64,000 bases of DNA from Deltaproteobacteria bacterium (GTDB lineage Bacteria; Desulfobacterota; Dissulfuribacteria; Dissulfuribacterales; DYLC01). The DNA lies in assembly GCA_028695735.1 (NCBI GenBank), contig JAQVIJ010000001.1, positions 299,081-363,080 on the forward strand, written 5' to 3'. Both the position numbers and the translations under genes were made by a program. The notes under the pieces were generated by a model that saw only the letters and a program-made list of their open reading frames with translations, did not search any database and was not told the origin of the DNA. This document shows positions 1-8,588 of the stretch, in pieces (the stretch's first letter is position 1; every line of letters starts with the position of its first letter).

Positions 1-462
1 GAAATAAAGACACTGCAAAAAACGGCCGATATCATGCATGATGCCCAGGGTAAATACCTCTTCGGGGTCCATTCCCGGAATATGCTGGGCCAGCTTGTTG
101 GCAGCGGTAGCCACCGCGACAGAATGAAGCCACAGGTCTTTGGTCTTGAATTCCTCGAAGCCCAGATCACCCGTCACCATGGTTGTAAGGGAGACACCCA
201 CCACCAGATTCCGCACCTCTGCAAACCCCATGATCACTATGGCCCTCGCTATACTGCTGATCTTCCCGGCCATTCCATAGTATGGGGAATTGGCCACCTG
301 TAACAGCTTGGCCGTGAGCAAAGGGTCTTCCTTGATAATGGTCTCGATGGTATCCGGCGTCGAAGATTCCTTCGCCAATTCGCTCAATACCTTATTGAGT
401 GTGTTGGGAATGGAAGGCAGGTCTTGAATGCCGTTTAACCGTTCAACCAAAGACACATACAT
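1..462 (-). CDS. HDOD domain protein, N-terminal fragment (runs off left edge)
   Basis: The reverse strand reads open from an ATG at 462 to the window edge, giving 154 residues. An AGGAGG about ten bases upstream of the ATG supports this start. The protein shows the HDOD pattern: an N-terminal 'LPSIPNTLNKVL', then 'IIKEDPLLTAKLLQVANSPYY', 'IARAIVIMGF', and an HD-type 'GIMHDIG' near residue 145. HDOD proteins are HD-superfamily relatives, usually signalling or regulatory and often linked to motility or c-di-GMP circuits. Only the first three quarters of a roughly 200-residue domain is present, so any C-terminal partner domain is unseen. It is divergent from mglB, which fits a motility or polarity neighbourhood, but this link is inference. 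Confidence 0.85.
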   Translation of the reverse strand, partial: MYVSLVERLNGIQDLPSIPNTLNKVLSELAKESSTPDTIETIIKEDPLLTAKLLQVANSPYYGMAGKISSIARAIVIMGFAEVRNLVVGVSLTTMVTGDLGFEEFKTKDLWLHSVAVATAANKLAQHIPGMDPEEVFTLGIMHDIGRFLQCLYF

Positions 463-699
463 GTGGCGGGTGCCTCCTTCCCATAAAATCGTTATATAAC
501 ATATTATTCAGAATTGTTATCAATTATTGCAGATATATTTTTCATTGTAAAACCTTTCGGCAAGAATTTCACTTGAAAAAAATCCAACTACATAATAAAA
601 AATGAATTGGATTGTGGCAACCAAGTTTCTGAGTAAATTTATAATGTGGCAACCGGCGCATAACCGGTATCTTAAAGTATTTCTTCATGGAGTCTAAAG
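463..699. promoter_or_regulatory. Divergent AT-rich intergenic region with 10-bp direct repeats
   Basis: This gap separates the HDOD gene (reverse) from mglB (forward). A TATAAT hexamer lies at 640–645. The word TGTGGCAACC occurs at 613–622 and again at 645–654, exactly 32 bp apart, about three helical turns, bracketing the hexamer. No good -35 box stands 16–18 bp upstream of the TATAAT, so an activator-dependent promoter is possible. The rest is AT-rich without an ORF. Confidence 0.35.
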
Positions 700-1092
700 A
701 TGGGAGACCTCGTTTTAACCACCGCAAAATTGGACGCTATTCGAGCACAGCTGGAGAACAATCTGATATCAGCAGGCATACACTCGGTTTTGATAGTGGA
801 CAGCGCAGGAAACATAATCGCCAGTTGCGGCGAACACATGCAGGGCATCGACAGCATCTCCCTTGCAGCACTCACGGCAGCCAATTTTGCAGCAACCTCA
901 CAGATCGCCCGCATCATAGGAGAAGAGGACTTCAGTCTCCTATTCCACAAGGGCAAAAAAGACAGCATCCATTTTGCCAAAATAGGCCAGGATTATATCC
1001 TGATTTCCATCTTCAACGACAATGTCTCATTGGGGGTGGTCCGGCTAAAAGTCACAGAAGTATCCCAGCATCTACACGAATTATTGAATTGA
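700..1092 (+). CDS. mglB: Roadblock/LC7 family protein (MglB-like)
   Basis: This 130-residue protein has the Roadblock/LC7 form: an N-terminal helix, a central strand 'SVLIVDSAGNIIAS', a helix 'LAALTAANFAATSQI' and strands ending in 'ILISIFND' and 'LGVVRLKV'. In gliding and twitching bacteria MglB is the GTPase-activating protein of MglA and helps set cell polarity. The start at 700 has a GGAG seven bases upstream. The next gene, 50 bp downstream on the same strand, encodes the matching MglA GTPase, which makes the assignment strong. The family also contains regulators outside motility, so the exact role is inferred from context. Confidence 0.85.
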   Translation: MGDLVLTTAKLDAIRAQLENNLISAGIHSVLIVDSAGNIIASCGEHMQGIDSISLAALTAANFAATSQIARIIGEEDFSLLFHKGKKDSIHFAKIGQDYILISIFNDNVSLGVVRLKVTEVSQHLHELLN

Positions 1093-1142
1093 TGAGTCCA
1101 GACAACCACTAACGACACTCTAATATCTGACAGGATAAAAAA

Positions 1143-1757
1143 ATGGCTTTAATCGATCTCAGTAAAAAGGAAGTTCACTGTAAGGTGGTCTATTACGGTC
1201 CAGGCAGATGCGGTAAAACTACAAACCTCATCTATATCTACAATGCCATGAGTGATGCCGCCAAGGGCAAGATGCTGACCATCGAGACCAAAGGCGATCG
1301 CACCCTTTTTTTTGATCTTCTTCCCCTGAATCTGGGTAAAATAGGGGGATTTGACATTCGTATTCAGCTTTATACCGTGCCAGGACAGACTATTTATGCA
1401 TCTACACGTAAACTGGTTTTGAAAGGCGTGGACGGCGTGGTTTTCGTAGCGGACTCCCTGAAGGTCAGAAAGGCAAAAAACATCGAAAGCCTTCAGGACC
1501 TGGCCAATAATTTAAAAGAGCATGGCAAATCCATGGACGAAATCCCCATGGTGATACAATACAACAAACGGGACCTGGTATCCTCTCCCATACCCACCCT
1601 CTCCATTGAAGAAATGAAAAAGGATTTGAATCCTCAAAATAAATGGCCTGATTTCGAGGCATCGGCGGTAAAGGGGGCCGGGGTTTTTGAAACTTTGCGC
1701 GAAATCAGCAAGCTGACCGTTAAATATGTCGCAAAAAAGCATCTGCTGATCAAATGA
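1143..1757 (+). CDS. mglA: MglA-like small Ras-family GTPase
   Basis: The 204-residue product is close to MglA in length (about 195). It shows a P-loop GPGRCGKT at residues 19–26, a switch-II region 'TVPGQ' in place of the usual DTAGQ, and an NKRD base-recognition motif near residue 140. MglA-GTP marks the leading cell pole and controls type IV pili or gliding machinery. Its position between mglB and pilB on the same strand supports a polarity role for pilus function. The start has an upstream 'gacaggataaaaa' stretch, a weak ribosome site; translational coupling to mglB is possible. Confidence 0.9.
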   Translation: MALIDLSKKEVHCKVVYYGPGRCGKTTNLIYIYNAMSDAAKGKMLTIETKGDRTLFFDLLPLNLGKIGGFDIRIQLYTVPGQTIYASTRKLVLKGVDGVVFVADSLKVRKAKNIESLQDLANNLKEHGKSMDEIPMVIQYNKRDLVSSPIPTLSIEEMKKDLNPQNKWPDFEASAVKGAGVFETLREISKLTVKYVAKKHLLIK

Positions 1758-1809
1758 CGAATACCATGTCCGCACAAAACCCCTCACAAATAAACCAGGA
1801 GGCATATGC

Positions 1810-3309
1810 ATGAACACTTCTGAGAATTCCATAGAACAACTCACGCAAGAGATGGAAAATGCCATCGATTCTCTTTTTACACCAACCAAAAAAATAGAGA
1901 TAGACCCTCTGACCAATGAAATCAAGGCCGAGAATAACACCCAGAGGACCGGGACCAGCCCCTCAGCCTCAGCAGCTCCGGAGATACATGACTCCATCCC
2001 TCCATCAGGGCTCTTTGATCAAAATGTAACCAAGCTGCCTCTATCCCTTCAGAATGCCCTGCGGGAGTTATATCAAGGCCTGATGACCATCGAATGGGAC
2101 ATGGCCGTTTCACACATTCAGAAGGCCCGGCGGCTGCTTGACGGGTTGAGCGGAAATCTGACTGCGGACCAGATCGGGCTCACACAGCATGTCATGACTC
2201 AAATGGCTGACATACTGGCCGCGCTTGAGGCCATTCCCCTCAACCAGGTACCCAGTCACTCTCCCAAACTGCTGCTGAATCTCTTCGAGGTGCTGGAACA
2301 GGTACTCACCTCAGACAATATGACCCCTGAAAAAACCATTGCGATGGCCGCTCCGCTCTCGCAGGAGCTCAATAATTTCTTTGAAGAGATAGAAAGGATA
2401 CAGCAGGATACCCCGTTTCAACTGGAGCAGGGTGCTGCCGCCGGCACCACATCGCCGGGGTTGGCATCCGCCGCTGCCATAGCCCGTGACCTGCATCGGC
2501 CCCTGCCTGAACAATCCATTCCAAGCCTGTCACTCGTCCCTGAAACAGAACCACCTGTTGCGCCCAAACCTGTCACTCCCGCTGCACCAGAGGCACCACC
2601 ATTCTTGCAGGAAGCTGTCGCCAAACATACAATGCAACTCAGCAGATGGATAGACCGGCTGAACGCCCTGGAGAAAATCCTGGCCGGCGTCTCAGGCATG
2701 GAGAAGCTGCTAGCATTTCACCGGCAATTGAAACAGGAAATGGCGGCGCAGGGGCAGATTCTGGCTCAGGCCATTCACAGGCCGATGGCACCTGTTGCGC
2801 CCGACGTCCGTACCGAAGCCCCGGAACCTGCCCAACCCGCTTGTCCGTGGCGCATGCTGGCCAGGACGGAATGGTGGGGCAAACGCATTGCATTCCCTCA
2901 GGAATATATTGCCTTTGAGGGCAAACTCCCATGGGGCAGGGGCAAACAGCTTCTTTCAAAAGACAGCTTGCCCTTATCTATGCTGAAAAAATGGCCGTGG
3001 TCCGGCATTCGCTCCCTTCTGACCGGAAGCCTGTCCTCTCTGGAAGATAGCCAGTTAAAGACAATGGTCATGCCCATCCTTGTTTCGCAGGAGCCGCCTC
3101 CTTCCATCATCATCACAGAACCATCCGTATTGCTGCTATGGAATCCGGAGACATCCAAGGGGTGTGTCATTCTGGCCGACAGCCCCTCGACACCGTTCAA
3201 GACCGATGCGTGGACATGGGAAGATGCCCCGACAAAACCATTTTTTGCAGGCATATTGCGCAAAAACGATGATGCAATATATGTGTTGTCGCAGGATATC
3301 TTTTCGTAA
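1810..3309 (+). CDS. Unknown 499-residue protein between mglA and pilB
   Basis: The family is not recognised. The first 210 residues are acidic and helical and contain 'LPLSLQNALRELYQGLMTIEWDMAVSH'-type helices. A Pro/Ala-rich linker (about residues 240–265) follows, then a helical stretch, and then a C-terminal globular half from about residue 345. That half has alternating strands ('EYIAFEGKLPW', 'MVMPILVSQ', 'SVLLLWNP', 'GCVILADSP', 'AGILRKNDDAIYVLSQ'). The strand pattern could fit a CheW-like or scaffold fold, but this is a guess. It starts 52 bp after mglA with an AGGAGG just upstream ('ccaggaggcatatgcATG'). The conserved-looking setting suggests an adaptor linking MglA to the pilus ATPase. 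Confidence 0.6.
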   Translation: MNTSENSIEQLTQEMENAIDSLFTPTKKIEIDPLTNEIKAENNTQRTGTSPSASAAPEIHDSIPPSGLFDQNVTKLPLSLQNALRELYQGLMTIEWDMAVSHIQKARRLLDGLSGNLTADQIGLTQHVMTQMADILAALEAIPLNQVPSHSPKLLLNLFEVLEQVLTSDNMTPEKTIAMAAPLSQELNNFFEEIERIQQDTPFQLEQGAAAGTTSPGLASAAAIARDLHRPLPEQSIPSLSLVPETEPPVAPKPVTPAAPEAPPFLQEAVAKHTMQLSRWIDRLNALEKILAGVSGMEKLLAFHRQLKQEMAAQGQILAQAIHRPMAPVAPDVRTEAPEPAQPACPWRMLARTEWWGKRIAFPQEYIAFEGKLPWGRGKQLLSKDSLPLSMLKKWPWSGIRSLLTGSLSSLEDSQLKTMVMPILVSQEPPPSIIITEPSVLLLWNPETSKGCVILADSPSTPFKTDAWTWEDAPTKPFFAGILRKNDDAIYVLSQDIFS

Positions 3310-3379
3310 ACGAATCGCTTAATGGCGATGCGATGGATACTGATACCCGCTGGCAGACCGCTTTAACCGAAGGGAATCT

Positions 3380-3625
3380 CGAAAAATTGCCCTTTCGCCC
3401 ACAACTGCGTTGCCCGTCCCTGCCTGTGCGTTGCCTGCAGACAGGCACGCAGACAGGGGCTAAAAATGCTCACATATCGGAAGGGTATAACAACCATGAG
3501 CCAGAATCAAAAACAACCCCCCTCAATCCCCCCTTATCAGGGGGGAAGTTTGTCCAGTGATGAATATAACGGAAAAGGGGTTTATCTCCCTCCCCTGACA
3601 AGGGGAGGGCCAGGGTGGGGTTAAA
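3380..3625 (+). repeat. Composite repeat, left arm of an inverted pair flanking pilB
   Basis: The arm begins with 'cgaaaaattgccctttcgcc', then has a palindromic core (cctgcctgtgcg…cgcagacagg), a 'ctcacatatcggaagggt' segment, and G/C-run hairpins of the types ccccccttatcagggggg and ctcccctgacaaggggag. A near-identical copy lies at 6108–6432 in the opposite orientation. No ORF of substance lies between 3310 and 3689. Confidence 0.85.
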
Positions 3626-3689
3626 GGTTTCCCTTAATGTAAAACGGCAATGGTTTATTTTTCAAGGGACCCATAACTGAGGTAAAAAT

Positions 3690-6083
3690 ATGCAAGAAGA
3701 TATCATGGATTTGGAATTGGTTATAGAAGATAACAATACACCGCCAGCTCAGACCCCTGGCCCAGCTTCGGTATCAGACGAGCTGACGGTCAAGGCCGAA
3801 GAGGCTGCATTGTATGCCAAACAGGGCCTGGTGGAAGAGGCCATCGAGATATATGAGGACATCCTCTTCAAGCTCACCGACATAACATCGCCCCTCTATA
3901 AAGACATCGAGGCAAGGCTCCAAAGGTTGCGAAACACATCAGGAGAAGCCCAGGGCCACGCCAATGACATTCCGACAGACTCATCCAGCCCTCAGGACCT
4001 CTTTGAAAAAAACAAGGAAAATGCCCTCGGCCTCAAGGAGGCCGGTTTCTATCATGAGGCCATAACGGATTTCTCCAAGCTGCTGGAACTGACAGACAGG
4101 CCGGGCGAGATATATGCACAGATAGGCGAGTGCTATGTGGGCCTGAATATGCCTTTCGATGCCCTGGAACAGTTCGGCATGGCCCTGAAAGACACGACTC
4201 TGCCGAAGGCCACGCGGCTCGAACTGCTCTACAAGCTTTCCACCATCCATGAAAGAACCGGCGCCATTCAGGCCGCCATCTCCTCCCTTGAACAACTGGT
4301 GCATCTCGACCCGCAGTACATGAATGCGGCCCAAAGACTGAGGGACCTGACGCAAACCGCACAGAGATACGGCCGTTTTTCCTATCTCGTCACATCCGGC
4401 ATTCTAAGGGAACAGGACCTGCAACAGGCCAGAGAGATCGCAAAGAACGACAAAAAATCCATCGAATTCGTCCTGATTAACTCTTTCGGCATAGATAAAA
4501 AGGACATAGGTTATTCCCTAAGCGAATATTTCAAGCTACCTTTCGTGGAGTTCAATGAGTTGGAGGTGGGTGCCACCCCAAAATGCCTGACAGGCATCAA
4601 GGAACATTTTCTGCGCAATATCAGTTGTGTGCCCATCAAGGACCTGGGCAGCAGCCTTCTGGTTGCAGTGGACGATCCCCATGACTACGCCAAACTGGAC
4701 AGCATTCGCAAGGCCATTCAATTTCCTCAATATGAATTTGCAGTGTGTCTAAAGGAGGATATCGATAAATTTATCGATTACTTCTACGGCAAATACACTG
4801 TGACCGATGAGTCGCAAAATGTCTTTGAAGAGATCGCCGCAGAAGAACTCACCGAAACAGATGAAGAAGAGGAGTCCATTGCACCGGAATCAGACAGCGT
4901 CGTTGTTCAACTGGTAAACCAGATCATAGAGGATGCCTATGCAAAAAACGCATCGGATATCCATGTGGAATCCCTCACAGGAAAACGCGGAGCACTCATT
5001 CGGTTACGGGTGGACGGAGATTGCAGACCATATAAGACAGTCCCCTACAACTACAAAAAGGCATTGGTTTCCCGCATCAAGATATTATCCAATCTGGACA
5101 TAGCCGAAAAAAGGCTTCCCCAGGACGGCAAGATCAAATTCAAGAGCCGCACAGGCAAGACCATAGAGCTGCGCGTAGCCACCCTTCCCACCACCGAAGA
5201 CAATGAGGATGTGGTCATGAGGATATTGGCGGCCTCCACTGCCATGCCCTTAGATAAACTGAATCTTTCCGAACGCAATCTTGCCACCATGAAGCAGGTA
5301 CTGGAGATGCCCTATGGCCTCATCCTTTGCGTGGGTCCCACAGGTTCAGGTAAAACCACAACCCTTCATGCCGCCCTCGGCTATGTAAACAGGCCCGAAA
5401 AAAAGATATGGACGGCTGAGGACCCCGTGGAAATCGTACAAGAAGGATTGCGGCAGGTACAGGTCAAACCAGCCATCGGCTTGACCTTTGCCCGTGTGTT
5501 GCGGGCCTTTCTGCGAGCCGACCCCGATATCATAATGGTGGGTGAAACACGAGACGAGGAAACTGCCACCACCGTCATAGAGGCGTCCCTGACCGGTCAC
5601 CTGGTTTTTTCAACCCTGCATACCAATTCCGCCCCGGAAACTGTCACACGACTGCTGGGCATGGGCATGGACCCGTTCAATTTTTCAGACGCCCTGCTTT
5701 GCGTATTGGCCCAGAGACTACTGAAGCGTCTCTGTCCCAAATGCAAGGAGCAGTATGAGCCAAGCGCAGAAGAAAAAGAAATGCTCATCAAGGAATATGG
5801 AATGCACCCCACTGTGCCTCTGGAATTCAAAAACTACACCATGTACAGGCCGGTTGGCTGTCAGGCCTGCAACTACACAGGCTACAAGGGACGTATGGCC
5901 ATTCACGAACTCCTTACATCCGATGACGAGATGAAAAAGCTGATTCAGGCCAAGGCACCTGTCTTCAAGATCGGGGCCCATGCCATGCAAATGGGGATGT
6001 TGACACTGAAACAGGATGGTATCTGGAAGATATTACAAGGACACACAGACATCAAACAAGTAAGGGGCGTGTGTATCAAATAG
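3690..6083 (+). CDS. pilB: Type IV pilus assembly / type II secretion ATPase with N-terminal TPR extension (PilB/GspE family)
   Basis: This is a 797-residue secretion ATPase, longer than the usual 560–570. Residues about 30–240 contain helical TPR-like units ('EEAALYAKQGLVEEAIEIYED', 'AGFYHEAITDFSKLLEL', 'GAIQAAISSLEQLVHLDP'). A GspE/PilB N-terminal domain follows ('FGIDKKDIGYSLSEYFKLPFV'), then the motor. The motor has Walker A 'GPTGSGKT' near residue 550, an Asp box and Walker B region 'RADPDIIMVGETRD', and a His box 'STLHTN'. A four-cysteine zinc motif comes next (CPKC near 680 and CQAC near 723), followed by 'GYKGRMAIHELL'. A GAGG eight bases before the ATG supports the start. The gene is isolated between inverted repeats and follows mglBA, which points to type IV pilus extension under MglA control. 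The TPR part probably docks regulatory partners. Confidence 0.9.
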   Translation: MQEDIMDLELVIEDNNTPPAQTPGPASVSDELTVKAEEAALYAKQGLVEEAIEIYEDILFKLTDITSPLYKDIEARLQRLRNTSGEAQGHANDIPTDSSSPQDLFEKNKENALGLKEAGFYHEAITDFSKLLELTDRPGEIYAQIGECYVGLNMPFDALEQFGMALKDTTLPKATRLELLYKLSTIHERTGAIQAAISSLEQLVHLDPQYMNAAQRLRDLTQTAQRYGRFSYLVTSGILREQDLQQAREIAKNDKKSIEFVLINSFGIDKKDIGYSLSEYFKLPFVEFNELEVGATPKCLTGIKEHFLRNISCVPIKDLGSSLLVAVDDPHDYAKLDSIRKAIQFPQYEFAVCLKEDIDKFIDYFYGKYTVTDESQNVFEEIAAEELTETDEEEESIAPESDSVVVQLVNQIIEDAYAKNASDIHVESLTGKRGALIRLRVDGDCRPYKTVPYNYKKALVSRIKILSNLDIAEKRLPQDGKIKFKSRTGKTIELRVATLPTTEDNEDVVMRILAASTAMPLDKLNLSERNLATMKQVLEMPYGLILCVGPTGSGKTTTLHAALGYVNRPEKKIWTAEDPVEIVQEGLRQVQVKPAIGLTFARVLRAFLRADPDIIMVGETRDEETATTVIEASLTGHLVFSTLHTNSAPETVTRLLGMGMDPFNFSDALLCVLAQRLLKRLCPKCKEQYEPSAEEKEMLIKEYGMHPTVPLEFKNYTMYRPVGCQACNYTGYKGRMAIHELLTSDDEMKKLIQAKAPVFKIGAHAMQMGMLTLKQDGIWKILQGHTDIKQVRGVCIK

Positions 6084-6107
6084 TAGGGTGGCTGACAAAA
6101 GGGGAGG

Positions 6108-6432
6108 GGATAACCCCACCCCGTCCCTCCCCTTGTCAGGGGAGGGTGATAATCTCCCTTTTCCGTTATATTTGTCACTGGACAAACTTCCCCCCTGATA
6201 AGGGGGGATTGAGGGATACAGACCAATATAAGCCTGGCCAGTTAATAATCCAAACTTCCCCCCTGATAAGGGGGGATTGAGGGGGGTTGTTTTTGCTTCT
6301 GACTCATGGCTGTTATACCCTTCCGATATGTGAGCATTTTTAGCCCCTGTCTGCGTGCCTGTCTGCGTGCAACGCACAGGCAGGGACGGGCAGCAACGCA
6401 GTTATGGGGCGAAAGGGCAATTTTTAAGGTTT
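6108..6432 (-). repeat. Composite repeat, right arm of the inverted pair flanking pilB
   Basis: This is the reverse complement of the 3380–3625 repeat, with long stretches of near identity. It is longer because one internal unit is duplicated: 'aacttcccccctgataagg' occurs at about 6185 and again at about 6255. The outer edge at 6432 overlaps the stop codon end of lspA. The intergenic stretch 6084–6423 holds nothing else. Confidence 0.85.
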
Positions 6433-6933
6433 ACAAGAGCTACACGAGGATACGTCCTTGCCAGAGGACATTATCAACGACCACGCCATGATCCCTCCGC
6501 CCACTGTAATAGCCGAATCCGCCACATTGAATGCAGGCCAGTGGTAATTCCCCAGATAAAAATCCAAGAAATCCACCACAAAACCCAATTGTACCCGATC
6601 CCAGACATTGCCAAGCGCTCCGCCTGACACCATGGCCAGCCCGAGGGTCACAGCCAGCGGATGCGGACCTGCCTTGAAATAAAAAATGAGCATAGCAAGC
6701 ACGGACATCCCCCCGATTCCCAGAAAAAACAGATACCTCCAGGCCTCGTGCCCTGCCAGAAAACCAAATGCAGCCCCTGTATTGGTGACATGGGTCAGAT
6801 TGAAGAAACCGTTTATCAGCGGAACTGTTTTATACAGGGGTATGCCTTGCAGCACCAGGTGCTTGGTGAACTGATCCGCCGCAATAACCATGAATATCGT
6901 TAAAAAAAAGAGGATATGCTGTTTCGATCTCAC
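6424..6933 (-). CDS. lspA: Lipoprotein signal peptidase II
   Basis: The 169-residue protein has four hydrophobic segments and the LspA signatures. 'GGALGNVWDRVQLGFVVDFLDF' carries the first catalytic Asp region and 'FNVADSAI' the second. An 'NTGAAFGFL' motif follows the first transmembrane pair. It cleaves the signal peptide of prolipoproteins in the inner membrane after diacylglyceryl transfer. The start overlaps the stop of the M48 gene (ATGA type), so the two are translationally coupled. The last few residues and the stop codon run into the edge of the 6108–6432 repeat, so the extreme C-terminus may be repeat-derived. Confidence 0.95.
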   Translation of the reverse strand: MRSKQHILFFLTIFMVIAADQFTKHLVLQGIPLYKTVPLINGFFNLTHVTNTGAAFGFLAGHEAWRYLFFLGIGGMSVLAMLIFYFKAGPHPLAVTLGLAMVSGGALGNVWDRVQLGFVVDFLDFYLGNYHWPAFNVADSAITVGGGIMAWSLIMSSGKDVSSCSSCKP

Positions 6934-8396
6934 GGCCGTGCTGTCCTGTCCTTTTCGGTCTTTTTGTCCTTTTCTTCCTTCTCCTCACCCAGAGTGAACC
7001 ACCCCTTTTTTTTCTCTTTTTCAGCCACGAGTTCCTTGTACATGGCACTGGTGGCGGGCAACAGGGCCATGGCCTTCATGCGATGAAATTTGGCATTTTT
7101 GTAGTCGTCTATGGCCTTGTAATGTAGGTAGTAATAATAATGCGCCTCTCCTGGCCTTCCTTCGCCGGACATGCACTTACCCAGGTTCAGGTAAAGCGTT
7201 GCCCTGTCAGGCCATGAACCCCTGAGATTATAAAAGATCGGAAGGGCTGAGCGGGTGTCGCCTTTTTGAAGAAAGGCGCTGCCAAGGTAGAAACGAACGG
7301 CCTTGTCATCGGGGTCCAGCGCAAGAAAGGCGGTCAGGGTCTGAATGGCATCATCGTATCTGCCGGCTGTATAATAGGCCTTTCCAAGGTCTGCAAGGAA
7401 ATCCCTGCGCTCCTGATGATGGCTGGCCAGCCATTTCAGATGCTGAATAGCCTCGTCATATTCCTTGGCGGTCAACAGACCTATGGCAAGACCATAATGT
7501 GCCGTAAGATCGTCCGGCTTGGCCGCCAGGTCCTGCCTGTATTTCGTTACAAGTTTCTGCGGGTCTTCGGTCAATGCCTTGATCTTGATCTGTATCTTCT
7601 GAAGCGTAAAAGGGTCTTTTTTGGAGATGTTGGTGCATGGATGCTGCTGCAGCAGGTCCTCCAGATAGGTGATACGCTGACTGGAGTCGGGGTGGGTCAT
7701 GAGATAACTGGGGATGGCGTCACTGCCCAGCCACCGAAATTGCAATATCTTTTTCATGACAGAGCTGAGCCCCGCCGGATCGTAGCCAGCCTTACAGAGC
7801 CATTGATCCGCCCTTCTGTCCGCCTCTTCCTCATCAGCCCTGCTGTATTTGAGATCAATGGAAGAAGCGAGTGCCCCTGACGACACAATAGCCGCAGTGC
7901 TGGCCTGACTTCCTCCAAGAAACAGGCCGCCTATGGCCATGGCAGCGGATGCGAGGGTGACGGCCTGCATGCGCTCCATGCGTCTGGCTATGTGCCGGCC
8001 CTGTATATGCCCGATCTCATGCGCCAGGACACACCCAAGCTCATCTTCCGTAGAGATGACCTCCAGAAGTCCTGTGTGAACAAAGATCAGACCGCCGGGC
8101 ATTGCAAAGGCATTGATACCTTGGTCCTCTATGACAAAAAATTCATAATCGAAATATTTTCCTTCCACATTCTGCAAAATTTTCTGGCCCACCCCATTGA
8201 TATAGTCCACGATCTCCGGGTCCTTGACCAACGGCACCTTTGTCTCCACCATGCGCAGAAGCTTCTCACGCAGTTCCTTTTCTTCTTCTATGGACATCAT
8301 GGCCTGTGCAAAGGGCGGCTGAGAAAAGACCGCCACGAAAAAGGCCAGAAAAACAAAACATCCTGTTATAATGCTGTTGAATAGGGTCTGTTTCAT
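6930..8396 (-). CDS. Secreted M48 metallopeptidase with TPR repeats (BepA/LoiP-like)
   Basis: The 488-residue protein begins with a signal peptide (cleavage likely near 'FAQA', residue 30). The zinc motif HEIGH is at residues 126–130 and the third zinc ligand region is 'RADEEEADRRAD' near residue 190. From about residue 270 to 450 there are TPR-like repeats ('LTAHYGLAIGLLTAKEYDEAIQHLK', 'AYYTAGRYDDAIQTL'). This architecture is that of BepA-type periplasmic proteases, which act in outer-membrane protein quality control. The lysine- and glutamate-rich C-terminus ('EKEKKKGW…EKDKKTEKDR') is unstructured. A GAGGTG five bases before the ATG supports the start, and the gene is coupled to lspA downstream. 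Confidence 0.9.
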   Translation of the reverse strand: MKQTLFNSIITGCFVFLAFFVAVFSQPPFAQAMMSIEEEKELREKLLRMVETKVPLVKDPEIVDYINGVGQKILQNVEGKYFDYEFFVIEDQGINAFAMPGGLIFVHTGLLEVISTEDELGCVLAHEIGHIQGRHIARRMERMQAVTLASAAMAIGGLFLGGSQASTAAIVSSGALASSIDLKYSRADEEEADRRADQWLCKAGYDPAGLSSVMKKILQFRWLGSDAIPSYLMTHPDSSQRITYLEDLLQQHPCTNISKKDPFTLQKIQIKIKALTEDPQKLVTKYRQDLAAKPDDLTAHYGLAIGLLTAKEYDEAIQHLKWLASHHQERRDFLADLGKAYYTAGRYDDAIQTLTAFLALDPDDKAVRFYLGSAFLQKGDTRSALPIFYNLRGSWPDRATLYLNLGKCMSGEGRPGEAHYYYYLHYKAIDDYKNAKFHRMKAMALLPATSAMYKELVAEKEKKKGWFTLGEEKEEKDKKTEKDRTARP

Positions 8397-8479
8397 GGAA
8401 CACCTCGATACAATCTAATCTGAAGATACAAAAAAAACTGGATTTGTAAACTTAAAACCCAAAAAAAGACGGGCGCCTC

Positions 8480-8510
8480 TTGACATATGACCATAAAACA
8501 GCGATAAAAT
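8480..8510 (+). promoter_or_regulatory. Predicted sigma70 promoter for the aminotransferase–serA–ispG run
   Basis: TTGACA at 8480–8485 is followed by TAAAAT at 8505–8510 (19-bp spacer) or by GATAAA two bases earlier (17-bp spacer). It lies about 80 bp upstream of the aminotransferase start in the 192-bp divergent gap (8397–8588). Confidence 0.45.
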
Positions 8511-8588
8511 AACCCTTTATCAGTGTTCGGCTGCGCCATGGATTATGACCTGTTATGAAGCGCAGACAATCTCTAAGGGAGTGTTTAT

